From assembly GCF_910592395.1 (NCBI RefSeq), contig NC_088311.1, forward strand, positions 4,342,501 through 4,406,500: a stretch of 64,000 nucleotides of DNA, in the 5' to 3' direction. Below are positions 25,960 to 38,681 of the stretch, piece after piece; position 1 is the first letter of the stretch; each line of letters opens with the position of its first letter. The position numbers were made by a program, and so were the translations under genes. The notes below the pieces were generated by a model that worked only from the letters and a program-made list of their open reading frames with translations, made no database searches and was not told the DNA's origin. The stretch is from Lineus longissimus (lineage: Eukaryota > Nemertea > Pilidiophora > Heteronemertea > Lineidae).

Positions 25960-28900
25960 ATGGCTTCCAGCAAGGCGCCAAATCATGACTTTGCACCAGC
26001 TTGGCTGAAGATACCACCTAACGACAATGTAAGTACAATGTATCTCACTAGCATTGTGTCAATAGTTTTTGACACTGAAAAGTTCACTCAGTTCAGTGAG
26101 GGATGATTTTGACAGAGAGTGACAGTTAAGCTCTGTTTCTCAGTAGGCTACAGTGACATTTGGACACTTGGGATGAGGCTGTGAAATCGGAATGCGAAAT
26201 GAGAACAGGAAACTCCAATCCAGCCGGCGTCTCTGGATTAAAGTTCAAACAGTTGGACTTCAGCTTTCATTTAGGTGAAATCACCTTGTTTCATTGTGGA
26301 ATCTTCTTTCAGAGGCCATCTGGTGGCAATCATAGTGAACGATGGCAACACAGTCGTAAAGATGACTCTCATGGCAGCTATAACAAATATGTTCAAGACT
26401 ACGTGTACGGACCTTTACCAAGACAGCGATCATTTGAAAGCTATGATGGTAAGATTACTTGGACTGCTTTGACTTTTTATTTCTAATCTTTGTACCATTG
26501 ACTAGCTCGAAGAGTCATTTTATATGGAGACCTTTTGCCTCCTGGGTATCACTAACCGTATATACATGTATGAACATTATGAACACTACAAAGCAAATCT
26601 TTTGGTCCCTCAATCAGTATTTTTTGGTCACTGAGTATCACAGTTCGCCTGCTCTTGATAGCAGTGATACAATGTGTTTGTGCGTACACCCATGGTTAGG
26701 CACCATAGCAGCCAGGACCTAAAATCTTTAATAACGTGTTAGTGAAGTATCCTTCAAGATCACTAGCCTTGAGTTGTATTCTGTGGGATTTTTTCAGATG
26801 GCCATAGACCTCCCGGTCCAACCAAACAGCGGCACCACTCCATCGACGATGACTATTACAACCAGATGGCATATGCAGGTTATTACAATGGCTACTACAA
26901 TAATGAAAATTATGGCAGCCATTACCGCTCACAACCGATGCTGTACCGTCCAGGACCTAGGGAGGGCAAATATCAGCATCCACATTCTAGATATGGACAA
27001 CAGGTGAGCTGTTTTCTGGCAGATTTCACTTCCAATTTATTCCAAATGGGTAGTTAAGGCTTGTGGCTATTCCTGATACAGGAAGCAGGTTCTATTTCTA
27101 AATGACGTATACTTCTCCTTTTACATAGCTCAACGCACATTTTTAAGCATTTTCCCCAATGATATCACAAAAATTGTGGAATTTACTATGTTTCCTCTAA
27201 CAGTTTGAAAAATTGGCGGCATTCTCAGCATCACAACCTCTCTTCTTTTGCCTTTAGCCAGTAGTGTGTGTTTGACTTTATGTTCTTTCAAAGAATCTTG
27301 AGTCAAGACTATATAAAATATGTTTTTTTAGGTGAATGGGGGATTTTCTCCAAACTACTATGACTATCAGTATGACTTCTATGGAGATTACTACAATCCT
27401 TACAATGAGAGGACGGACAAACAGACAAATGGAAAACAACGCGATCCTCGCAAGGAACGGCGGCAGTCTGGCGACCTATCAAAACCCAAGTTGGATCAGG
27501 ATGACGACTTCCCATCATTGAATGGTGATGTTATTGAAGGAGAAAAGTCTGGCCAGCAGGGAACGGTTTCTGGAAATAGTGCCTGGGGTGAGTGTGGCAG
27601 GTTTGAATAAGCGGGATATTTCTTTATGACTACAATCTCATCCCAGTCGTGTTAGTAGTAATTAGTGATATCTTTTAAATCTTTGCCAATATTGGACATT
27701 TGGTAATGCCTCACAATTTTGGAATGAAATTGAATCATATCGACCTTTCTTGCAATGTGCAATCATGGTCTACTTCGATCAGGAATTTTCCTCGGACAAA
27801 CAAATAAAGCTAGTTCTCTGAGAGGTCTCGGAGATGTTCATGTTTATTCGTTGCTGTTTCAGAAAATCCACCCAAAGTCCAGAACAATATGTCCGACAGT
27901 AGGCAGAGTTCCCCAGGTAAACGAAACTATCTCAAACTCATCTGAAGAGATTGTAATGACGACACGCCCTGAAAATAGATGGACGAGATTAAGTCAATAC
28001 AGGAAAGCTTGTATGTTTGGGTTTTTTCTCAGAAGTACCGGTACATCATCGTTATGTTGTATAAAATTCTTGAAATTTATTTTGAAATGACTTGTATTTT
28101 TGTAGATATTCAAAGCCGTGAGGAAACCAATGACAAGAATAGCAGTTCCATGTACAAAGCTGTGGTTAGTAAGGTAGGTCAAGTGCTTGCTTGAGGTGAC
28201 ACATGTGCGTTTCGAATCTAGTGCTGTATCCATTCTAAGCTAAGAGTAGTAGTTTGATAAGAGACCCAAGTGCCAAATTAAGAAGTAGACGAGATCAAGA
28301 GTTCATGCTTTGGAATCTTCTTTGGAACCCACTTTCATTGCTGGTGATAGATTGCTGTGTTTCCACTTCAGGCAACCCTTTCCAAGAAGATACAAAATCG
28401 AGATTCTCCAAAAATGAATGGACAGGTTAGTTGCGCTGAATTAATGTTTATCTTAGTGGTTTGAAATATGTGGGTCTGAATTCAAATATAAAACAATCGT
28501 TTGGTTAGGCCATTGGTCATAATTGTCCTTGCTTTGTTTCACATTCCCCCTGGCTGAGGTGTCTAATAAAGAAGGTTCTACAGAGTCAAGCTAGTTGTGT
28601 CATTGTTAAAATTGTATACTGTAACTACTGTAAGTTTCATACAACTTGAATTTCAGGTGCAACGTGACAAGAAGACTGAGATACTGCAGAATATGCGTAA
28701 GAGGGGAAGCCCTGACATCAACAGCAATGATAAGGCACATCATGAAAACGGTGATGGGAAGGAAGATCTCCGTAGCTCGATGGAGACTTTGAAGATAGAT
28801 GAATCTGGCACGGATCTCCTTTCAAGTTCATTAGAAGCTGAACAGCGGTAAGTATTGTCACCATAACTGGCGTGTAACTCTCCTCGTCCCACTGCACTTG

Positions 28901-29526
28901 ATGATAAAACCACTCACCTATTTGGTCCACGCCATACCACTTGTTGGATCCATGTCTACAATATGTAAAGCCCTTCCCTTGGTCAATTTTGTTAGTGTTT
29001 TTTTTTCAGTCTTTTGCGCGAGATGGGATGGAAGGATGAGGATGACGAGGAGTATGTTATCACGGAGGATGATATGAAGGAGTTCAAGAATTTATCAGAA
29101 CAGGTATGGCATGATCAAGGCTTTGTAAATATGATTCACTTCGGCGTCGGGTTGTTTCAAATGACTATACTTTTGAAATTGTTAACTAACTACAGCTTAA
29201 CCTAGAGCCAACTTCTTGTATGGATGGTAAGCATGGCTGTGTCAGGAATCGAACCCCAGACCATCGATCATAAAGCCGTGACCTTCACCACAAGACCACA
29301 TTAATCCTCTGCGGGTGAACTAATTGTGGATAAATTGTTCCTGAAGATACAGATGAAATATCTGCCTTTACATTTATCTTTTTTTCAGATGAAACAGAAT
29401 GGTGTTGCCAAACCAACTCTACCAAAATCCTGGAGTCCCAAGCATTTAAATAGTTACGATATTCTGCATGCAGAAGCCGAACTCAATGACACGTTGTCTA
29501 GTGATTCTGAATCGGATATTGACTAA
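25960..29526 (+). CDS. GPBP1: Vasculin / GC-rich promoter-binding protein 1 family
   Basis: Ten coding exons: 25960-26028, 26313-26448, 26798-27003, 27332-27587, 27863-27916, 28106-28173, 28372-28425, 28657-28847, 29010-29103, 29389-29526. They total 1266 nt (421 residues) with matching phases. Family signatures appear in order: N-terminal HDFAPAWLKIP, central DQDDDFPSLNGD then WENPPK, MYKAVVSK, and the C-terminal LLSSSLEAEQRLLREMGWK with ITEDDMKEFKNLSEQ. Vasculin proteins are nuclear, bind GC-rich promoters and activate transcription. Exons 3-4 carry an unusually Tyr/Asn-rich stretch (YAGYYNGYYNNENYG, YYDYQYDFYGDYY) resembling a prion-like low-complexity region, which I do not recall in vertebrate vasculin. 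The protein ends in an acidic SSDSESDID tail. The start ATG at 25960 follows a leader acceptor at 25934. A single invertebrate gene probably corresponds to both GPBP1 and GPBP1L1. Confidence 0.92.
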
Positions 29527-32500
29527 AGTGTGACATATGCAATGACAACCACAACTTATTGTTGACGCAATAGTTCCCCGGAGCGATGGACTCTTTTATT
29601 GCTACATGTGAGTTATGTACAGTGATGCCGGAAGACTGGGATTGGACCGTCGGTGTCAGTGAAGTTCATCTCCCATGGTAGGGAGGCATGTGATTCTTTG
29701 TGATTATGTTTTCAGATAAGGCCACATCTTTTGTATATCTTGGTTTACTGGAACAAGTGCCTAAAACTTTTAAAAGTACTACAAATATCATTGAGACAAA
29801 TATTAGAAGTGAAATTGTTACAAGGCACTTTCACAATTCCTCTGTATGTATTTTAGACTATCTATTTAGAAGTATCATTTTAGCATTGTTAAGTTGATTT
29901 GTAACCTGAACGTATTAGAATATTCCTTAGCGAGTATGAAGCTTAAAAACCTCGGAATTCAAATGTTACTTTTCCCAACACTGTTATGCTTTTGAAGTCC
30001 CAAAATTCAAGTTGACTTTCCCGTAAACCAAGAAATAAAAACCATGTGACCACATGGCTCTTGTTGAGTAACCAGCGATTTAGTTTATGACAGATGGTTC
30101 AAGAAGCTTTGTATTGCAGTTCAGTGGATTATTTGTTTTCTTTGTGTAAGCTTGGGGCGTGCACACTTGTTAGGGACAAGAGCATTCTTTGATACGAAAA
30201 GGACCCTGTTCTTTCTGTGTTGATCTTCTGCTTGTAATCCAAATGAATTTACGAGGACTGTGGCCAATTGTTTGATAGTAATGGTGCAAGACCTCCTGTA
30301 TAAGGATTAATAATACTCGGAGCTAATTGAAATCTGCTGGAGTAAGACTACCAGTGTCCAATCATTACATGGACTCAAAGAGCCACCCCATACTACAGAA
30401 GGGATTTACTACATGTATGAAATAACATGCACCTTCGACAAATCATGATCTGGTCAAATTGGGCTCATTCATTATCAGTAGATTTTAGTTTTGAGGAGGC
30501 ATTGGCCACAATCCTTCAGAAGCAACTTGCTGTTGATATGTGTCATAAAACATTTTCCGAAATATCATGTTCTGTATTAATTGCAAGACTTTTGTTTATC
30601 GCTTTTTCCAATAGTTTCTGGAATAAATGGAAGATACAGTTAAACTACTAAAAGCTATTTGGTGCAGGCGAGGAAGAAATGTGTTGTCTCTATTGATTGA
30701 GAATTAAGATGGGTGGTATTCCTTCCCATCAGGCTGATACCAAGAAAGGTTCGTTCAACGAACAAGACAGCCTTGGTTCATTTGTGGCTCATTTCCATAC
30801 TCGTGTGGCGATGTATGAAAACTTTTGATCATTTATTAAGTAATTGGATGAAGTCTTTTTTTGTAAATCATGTTTCTCATATAAGTTTGAGTTTTGGCTG
30901 TGAATTCTTGCAGATGTGCCCACCTGGTGTTACTGTATCCTGGGCAGGATTTCATTTGTTCATTCAATAGTGGCAAATCTCTGCTTGATTGTTCAACAAA
31001 GTTTAGTTGCCAAATTTCCAAGTTCCCAAAAACGTCTTTAAAGAGATTTTGATTTTTTGTGTATGGCTTTGAAATTGGTCGGAAGATTTTAAATGTATTA
31101 TAGCAGGGCATTGTTCTTAGTCCATTTTGCAAAATTAGGTTTTGTGACCACAGCTATATCCAGCAATGTTTTCTTTAGAAACTACTGGCAGTTTGAAATT
31201 TTGCTATGCTTAGTATAAATTGTACATTACATTTACATATCATGAAGAAATTTTTTCTCAATACTTGGCTGGTCTTGTTTACTGCAAGTTGTCGTATACT
31301 CAAGTAATTGAATCGGGTGGGGCTTGAGTACAACAGACAATGTCAGGCTGGTTGGATCAATCTCGAGAGATTGAGTCCGTGGTAATTTTGTATTTCAATT
31401 TCACTAATTGTTGTCCCTTTTCTAGAGAGTTTCTTACAGAAGTAAATTAAGTGGAATATTTCTGGTACAGGTATTTCATATTGCACAAATAACCATAATT
31501 TTTTGTTAGCTTTTCACTGCATTCATGCTTTCGTGATGCTACACATGGAAGTTATGTCATGAATACGACCTTCATTATTTGTGTGCTTGAATACAATATG
31601 TACCAGACTATTACAGCCCTGTTATTATGGCAACTGTACAGAAGAGTCTTGGTTGCACAAATTGCCACCAGTGGCCGGTAGCATCCACTCTAGTCCTCGG
31701 TTCTTTACACAAGAGTACATATCGTTTACACAAATTGATACCATTAGATTTTTCTGGCTACCAATCTTTCACCATGGCTCTTTGGTTTGAATTCGAAATT
31801 GACAAGTCATCTTTTCAGATGTTTGTAGAGTTTACTGCTTGAAATATACTGAAAGCATCCTTGTAATTTGTTTTGTGAGATTGACAATAGCTACCTGATG
31901 TTTGGAAGAGCAGAAATACTTTGTTCGCGACGTGTACAAATGGAGTTGTACTCTTTTCGTATCCAGCTTGTTCCACCATATAGAATTTGTGCTATTGTTT
32001 GCCATGAAATGGCTGTTAAATGTAATTAATTCATTTTGTATAAAGCTATCCATCAATCGTATGATAGAATCATGTACACCTGGTTCTCAACGGCCCATCT
32101 AAATACTCTGATACATCATACATACTGTTGTCTGCACAAATTTTGGTTGTTCTGAATGTTATATTGACAATCATTTCTCAGCCTTCATTAAGTTTTGTTT
32201 TGGCCAATGAAATTAGCAAAAAAAACTATTCTTTTCAACCAGTATGAAGAAAAAAGAGAGGGATTGGTGGCAAGTTTTGATTATGTCCCAATTGTAATGC
32301 CCTTGTACTAGTACAACAGTGCAGTTTGTTCCCTTACTTATACTGGCTTCTTAACATGTACAGTGTATGTGTTCCTGTAAAAAAATGCAATTTGAAAAGT
32401 TTTTACCAACATTTAGATGTAACTTTTCTGCCCTTGTGACTCTGCCTTTGTAAGTATTGTTGAAAAACATGATTTTGCACTGGTGTTTGTTCATATTCAT

Positions 32501-32960
32501 ATTCATGTATGTAGTTAGAACATTCTTGGCTTATGCTTCGAGATTTTGATTTGCTTCATTACCATTATTGAAGGTGCTGCTGTATGCATGGTCATGAGCT
32601 CTGTGTGCTGGGTGTATAGCTTGCTATACATGGCCATGAGTATTGCTACATACATCTATACTCAAAGTATAACTTGGTATGCATGGTCATGGTTACATAA
32701 CTGTATGCTGGGTTTATAGCTTTGCTGTTGCACCATATTCTTCAGTTCTTAGTACCAATATTCACTTTGACATCTTGGATGGTATGGCGAATTTGTTCAG
32801 TTGTTGAGTAAGATAGTAGTACCAGTAATCAAAATGTGTGGCAGACCCACACTTGAATAGAAAGAAGTAAGGTACAACCTGATTTGAAAGAGATAGCAAG
32901 TTTTATTGAAAATGTATAAAATTTGCCAATGTACAATTTGACAAAAGATAAAATAATAAA
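29527..32960 (+). other. Probable long 3' UTR of vasculin
   Basis: This is 3.4 kb of AT-rich, ORF-poor DNA on the coding side. It has poly(A) signals AATAAA at 30034-30039 (proximal) and 32955-32960 (distal). Whether the transcript extends to the distal site cannot be told from sequence. Confidence 0.4.
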
Positions 32961-32999
32961 AATATATTTACTGCATTAAGATAAGTTTTGATTTTGTGA

Positions 33000-33718
33000 A
33001 AATGTATGTGTTGGACACACAAGTTCTAACTTGAAGAGGCGTGAGCCTGCAATGGAGGGTTGACTGGTCAGGTCAGGTCACTTCATGAGAGGCGGCCTCT
33101 GAGAAGTGTATCTGCTACCACTAATGACAGTAGGGTGGTACCACCTGCGTCTGTTGCGGGTGGTGTAGGGAGGGCAAGTTAGGAAATTGGGAAGTACGTC
33201 TCATGGTTTTTTGGACTGACCTAGCGCAATACACTCCGGCCCTCTGACATGGAGACATCTTGGTGATGCACTAACTGTAGTATTTGGGAAAACAGGACTT
33301 CTCATCTCGTCAGCTGATTATTTAAGATAGTTCTTGAGATGGAAGTTTTAACTGGGTCATAGTTGACGGGAGAAAAAACTTGTTTGAGTTTGTACTTTGG
33401 CAAAAGAAGTGCTAGAAAATCATTGGGTCCATCATCGGCATTATTTCCCCTTTTTTGTTCCTTTCATAATAGAACTCATTGAAAGAAATCCTCAGGACCT
33501 GAATTGCTGTCCTATACGATGCTGTAGGAAATGACCAATATCAAGTAGGCCTGGAGTCCTTCTATTAACAGCGGTGAGCGCCAAGGAGATTGTGTTGTCC
33601 CCCAGTGTTCGCCCCTTCTGATTCTAATTGCATGTGGCTTATGTCTTCAGATATGAATAAACTCTGTGCAAATGAAAAGGAGCCGTCTCTGTGCAAGTGA
33701 AAAGGAACTGTCATAGAA
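33000..33718 (+). other. 5' flank of the sulfotransferase gene
   Basis: No ORF or repeat of note apart from GGTCAGGTCAGGTCAC at about 33067, three overlapping AGGTCA-like half-sites. A first ATG for the SULT gene follows at 33719. Confidence 0.4.
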
Positions 33719-35800
33719 ATGTGGCCACTTCTTCGTGAATTTCTGGGACGTTTATCATGCCAGCCTGTAGTGCTAAATATGAGGAATGTGCGTTGGCAGT
33801 CTGGCCGTAGGTTCAAGGAAAAGAGACGAAACTTTCTCGCATATGGTGGAGCCACGCTTGCTGGTATTTTTAGCGTGTGGTGGGTGAAGCGAGGCATACG
33901 GAATAAATCGAGTGAAGAGAAAGGGCTGACTATAATAGACAAGGATTTTGGCAAGTTTGTCAAATTCAAAGGGTACATGTTGCCTGACCATGTCTATGCC
34001 CAGGTTGGAAGAGTTTGCGATACGCTCTGATGATGTTTTTGTTGTTAGCTTCCCAAAGTCAGGTGAGTATGAAACCTCTTACGCGCTTTCATATTCATTT
34101 CCTTAAACTAAAGCTTTCATTTAGAAATGGATTCAAACTGCAAGTTGGACTCTTAACTCGGCTTGTTGCCATAACTTTCACTAAAAGAATATAAAGCTAA
34201 CGCTGACTAGAAGACACAAACTGTCTTTCATTAATTTCAGGAACAACTTGGGTTCAGGAAATTGTCTACCTGTTGATGAACAATGCGGATTTCACCTCGG
34301 CAAGTGAGAGGACAATCGAGGACAGGTTTCCTTTCTTGGAGTATCCGTGTCCGGGACTTGAGGAAGTCAACAACATGAAATCACCGAGACTGATCAAGAC
34401 ACATCTTCCATTTAGTCTACTTTCAAGGCAAGTCAATGACAAAAAACCAAAAGTGAGTAGTGTGGCCTTCCCTGATAAAAAACGCTAGCAAAATGCTTTT
34501 CAAAATACCTTTCAAATACCTTTGACATTTTTAAGTACCTTGGAGATACCTTTCAGCTTGAAGGTATACGTGAACCTTGCTCTTGCTCTTGATCAATACT
34601 TTCAAAGACCTACACGAGGGCCAGAATGCCTTACATGACGATCAAAGGTTTCTTATTATAATATAGAATCTTTTGACTTTGCTTCAGATTGTCTATATTG
34701 CTAGAAATCCGCGTGATGTCACCGTGTCATATTTCCATTTCTGCAAGACGATCATCTTCCTAAGTTTCCGAGGGGATTTTAATCACTTTTACAACAAGTT
34801 TTTAAAAGATGAGGGTAGGTATTTGTAATTTTTGCACAGGCTCCCCTCCGCTGACGATTGCTTGACGACACCCACAGTGCCAGGTTAAACTGAATTAAGG
34901 GATTCCCTGTAGACTGAAATAATATGCAAGAGGTGTACCGAGGTCAATTCAAATCGAACTTACTACTATTTCCAAGATATTGTTGCTTCAGTGTTTTAAT
35001 TTTTTCCAGTTCCCTATGCTCCTTGGTTTGAACATGTCAAAGAAGGCACTGATCATGATGACATGGAAAACGTCTTCTTCATCACCTATGAAGAGTTGCA
35101 CAAGGTACGTTTTTATGGCCATTTTGCAACTACCTCTAGCACAGTTATGTTCTGTATCTTCTTTTTTTCCATCAATGCTAACCACAGCTTCTTCCTTTGT
35201 CAGGATATAATCGGATCTATTAAAAAGATTGCCAGGTTTCTACAGAAAGACATCTCAGAAGAGAACCTCTTGAGAATTGCTGCATTCTGCAGCTTCAAGA
35301 ACATGAAGAACAATAAGACATCTAATTACTCATGGCTCGAGGAAACAGGACTCAAAGGAAAAGAGGAGGCATTCATGAGGAAAGGTGAGCAAGAGGGGAA
35401 CATAATATTTGGTCGATATCTCAAACCCACATACTCTTCTTTCCTTGGTCATCGCATATGATTTTCTGTGACAAATGCTTTATCTCTCTATATCTTTATG
35501 AGATAATATATATTTATGAGATGAGAAATTTCTGCATGTTTAACTTAGTGGTTTTATTATTGGAAATGCATCCTCAGAAATGATGGAATGCAAAATCTGA
35601 AAAGGTTGTTCTCGCTAACATTTTGGGCCATGAAAATAAAAGGTTTTTATAGAATATTCTACTTTTTTGTTGCGTTTTCAGGGAAAATGGGTGATTGGAG
35701 GAACTTCTACTCATCAGAGATGTGCATCAGGATGGACAAGATGGTGCACGAGAAGTTAGGGGGAAATCAATTTGTGTACGAACCTTCCGATGACAGCTAA
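33719..35800 (+). CDS. SULT-family sulfotransferase with N-terminal hydrophobic segment and a one-base frame break
   Basis: Six exons: 33719-34062, 34241-34452, 34688-34814, 35010-35104, 35204-35384, 35682-35800. The core has every catalytic landmark of PAPS-dependent cytosolic sulfotransferases: the 5'-phosphosulfate loop FPKSGTTWVQE, catalytic His in IKTHLPFS, the 3'-phosphate site YIARNPRDVTVSYFHF, and the C-terminal RKGKMGDWRNFYSSE. Such enzymes sulfate small phenols, steroids or alcohols. In exon 1 the frame from ATG 33719 encodes a SULT-like lead (KFVKFKGYMLPDHV) but runs into a stop at 34028. The core frame (LEEFAIRSDDVFVVS) is shifted by one base near 34003. Either the sequence has a one-base error or allele, or the gene is broken, or translation starts late at MSMPRLEEF. 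Residues about 39-57 from the first ATG (NFLAYGGATLAGIFSVWWV) could be a membrane anchor, unusual for SULTs. An alternative ATG lies at 33779. Confidence 0.8.
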
Positions 35801-35972
35801 TTGAACCCTGTATTTGAACTGTCCTTTACTTTTCATGAAAATGTGAAATGGAGACCTTATTTATGTGGCAGGCATAATATAACCTAGAAATAACCTCTTG
35901 TATGCTTTTCATTGCATGTGTTGTAATTTAGAGTATGAATGATGCTGATACATATTGTTTTGCCAAGAGGCA

Positions 35973-35978
35973 AATAAA
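35973..35978 (+). terminator. Sulfotransferase polyadenylation signal
   Basis: AATAAA about 175 bases after the stop codon, just ahead of a minisatellite. The short spacing is typical of an invertebrate 3' UTR. Confidence 0.55.
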
Positions 35979-36059
35979 AGATGTTCATAGTGAATTTGTT
36001 TTGGATTTTGTTATTTTGGTGGATCAGCAGAACCTCTTATTCTGGACACCCTTGGGACA

Positions 36060-36650
36060 GTGCCTGACCTCAGTTGGCTTGAAGAGTTGTTACAGTGCCT
36101 GATACCAAGTCTTGAAGGGTTGTTACAGTGCAAGTCTTGAAGGGTTGTGACCGTGCCTGATATCAAGACTTGAAGGGTTGTGACAGTGCCTGATATCAAG
36201 TCTTGAAGGGTTGTGACAGTGCCTGATATGAAGTCTTGAAGAGTTGTGACGGAGCCTGATATCAAGACTTGAAGGGTTGTGACAGTGCCTGATATCAAGT
36301 CTTGAAGGGTTGTGACAGAGCCTGATATCAAGTCTTGAAGGGTTGTGACAGAGCCTGATATCAAGTCTTGAAGGGTTGTGACAGAGCCTGATATCAAGTC
36401 TTGAAGAGTTGTGACTGTCTGATATCAAGTCTTGAAGGGTTGTGACAGAGCCTGATATGAAGTCTTGAAGAGTTGTGACAGAGCCTGATATCAAGTCTTG
36501 AAGAGTTGTGACAGAGCCTGAAATGAAGTCTTGAAGAGTTGTGACTGTCTGATATCAAGTCTTGAAGGGTTGTGCCAGTGTTTGATACCAAGTCCTGGAG
36601 GATGTGATACAGCCCGATATGAATTGGCTTGAAGAGTTGTGACAGTGTCT
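36060..36650. repeat. 33-bp minisatellite
   Basis: About 16 to 17 copies of a 33-bp unit (TGATATCAAGTCTTGAAGGG followed by TTGTGACAGAGCC). Some copies lack part of the GCCTGATATC end. Open minus-strand frames through it are repeat artefacts. Confidence 0.92.
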
Positions 36651-37390
36651 GGTACCACGGCGAGGGCCATTTACAAGAGGTCACATGGCCAGTTACTCAG
36701 CTGTTGTGGTGTAACAAAAGGCACCAGGGCGATTTACAAGCGGCCACGAGGCCAGTTACTCATCAGCTACGGCAAGAGGTACCACCAGGGCGATTTACAA
36801 GCGGCCACGAGGCCAGTTACTTATCAGCTGCGGCAAGAGGTACCACCAGGGCGATTTACAAGCGGCCACAAGGCCAGTTACTCATCAGCTGCGGCAAGAG
36901 GTACCACCAGGACGATTTACAAGCGGCCACAAGGCCAGTTACTCATCAGCTGCGGCAAGAGGTACCACCAGGACGATTTACAAGCGGCCACGAGGCCAGT
37001 TACTCATCAGCTGCGGCAAGAGGTACCACCAGGACGATTTACAAGTGGCCACGAGGCCAGTTACTCATCAGCTGCGGCAAGAGGTACCACCAGGACGATT
37101 TACAAGCGGCTACGAGGCCAGTTACTCATCAACTGCGGCAAGAGGTACCACCAGGACGATTTACAAGCGGCTACGAGGCCAGTTACTCATCAACTGCGGC
37201 AAGAGGTACCACCAGGACGATTTACAAGCGGCCACGAGGCCAGTTACTCATCAGCTGCGGCAAGAGGTACCACCAGGACGATTTACAAGCGGCTACGAGG
37301 CCAGTTACTCATCAACTGCGGCAAGAGGTACCACCAGGACGATTCTACAAGAGGTCACATCGCCAGTTATACTCAGCTGCGGTGGTATAG
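36651..37390. repeat. 61-bp minisatellite directly abutting the 33-bp array
   Basis: About 12 copies of a 61-bp unit containing ACCAGGACGATTTACAAGCG, GCCACGAGGCCAGTTACTCA and TCAGCTGCGGCAAGAGGTAC. Copies are more than 90 percent alike, so expansion is recent. Because 61 leaves remainder 1 on division by 3, one open frame passes through all three phases and the encoded peptide repeats every three units (61 residues). All three plus-strand frames are largely open. Confidence 0.93.
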
Positions 37391-38681
37391 CAAGATGCGC
37401 CATAGCTGAGTACCCTGGAAGCTCTTGTTAACCGGATACTAAATCTGGAAATTCGTAATGGACTGGCAACTTGATGAGGCTCTGCTAATGATCGTGCGAG
37501 ATAAGTTAGTCAGCCAAGCTCTTAGAACTATGATATCATGTAGCGAGGTACACAGAGTATCGCATGTTGGTATGCATTGTCATCCACCTTTATTCCCACC
37601 ACATTACAACCACCTCAGAGATTGTTTTACATATCAAGTGTCATCAATCGTGATTTCAATATGCAAATTCAAGATCAGGCTAAATGAAAGTAGTTTCGGT
37701 TTCTCATCGGCGGTTAAGCCACCTTTCGCAGTCTACACCAACCTCCCCCAACTGCTCTTGGTAATAAAGCTTTTTGATCTTTTGAAAAACCTTTAAAGAA
37801 CTTGAAAAGTTTATTGGGCCAACACCCCTTTAATAGAGGATCTAACGCAGAAGAAAAAGAAGAATATGAATTTATCAATGGTAGATTAAAATACAAGCAA
37901 TTATGAATCACAAATGTTTACAAAACAGATGGGACATCATACACAATAGTATCATGCAGCTTTTGGATAGCATCACCAAGATAACACAAAAGTTGATTTT
38001 AAACTGTTGATGGGATTTCTTTCGTTTGGCCTAAAGGGTGGTGAACACAACCAATGATCTTCCCAATGATATCATGACAGCTGATTTCTGAAGGGTTTGC
38101 AAAATCAGGCCGTGCGTATAGTTGTGATAACTGAAAGCAAAGGGGATTACCTTACAAACCGACGTAAACGTTAATGTACCAATAACTGCAATGAAATTAA
38201 CATCAGGCGAGCGGTGGGAATATAAGTTCATGATTTGTTGACTTCGTATATCCTGTTTGTAGAGCAAAGTGAACCAAAGTTTATATCAAACTGTGAAATT
38301 ACAAGTTACATTTTACCCGCGGATTTTTGACATGGCATATCTCGAATTTCGCAGTGGTTGAAGTTCTGTACGAAACATCACATCACATCAGACTAAAAAG
38401 GATCATCAGATCTGGACTTTCCCCTGGAATGTATTTCATTCATTAATATCTTGGAATATTTTCTCGGCTGTTTCCTCGAACCTTAGGCTATATTCAAAGT
38501 TCGGACGACATCCCCGTCTCGATCGGCAGTAGTGCAGCCACCCGCAGGTAAAGCGAGGCAGGACCAGCTGAAAGAAAAGTTCCATCTGATACTTTCTCAA
38601 GACAGGTCAGGTCGTTTGTCCTGTTCAGATTGACCTCGAAAACTTTACCTTCAAAAGTGTAGCAGTACGGATAGCCGAACG
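37391..38681. other. Intergenic before the DEG/ENaC gene
   Basis: No coding signal that I can support. It should contain the promoter and 5' UTR of the channel gene starting at 38682. Confidence 0.45.

Noticed and set aside
36011-36684. Minus-strand ORFs with SGSVTTLQDLI-like repeats
   Set aside because: Products of the 33-bp minisatellite only.
36639-37431. Three overlapping plus-strand ORFs of 128 to 256 codons
   Set aside because: They are reading-frame artefacts of the 61-bp minisatellite; the peptide is only the repeat cycling through phases.
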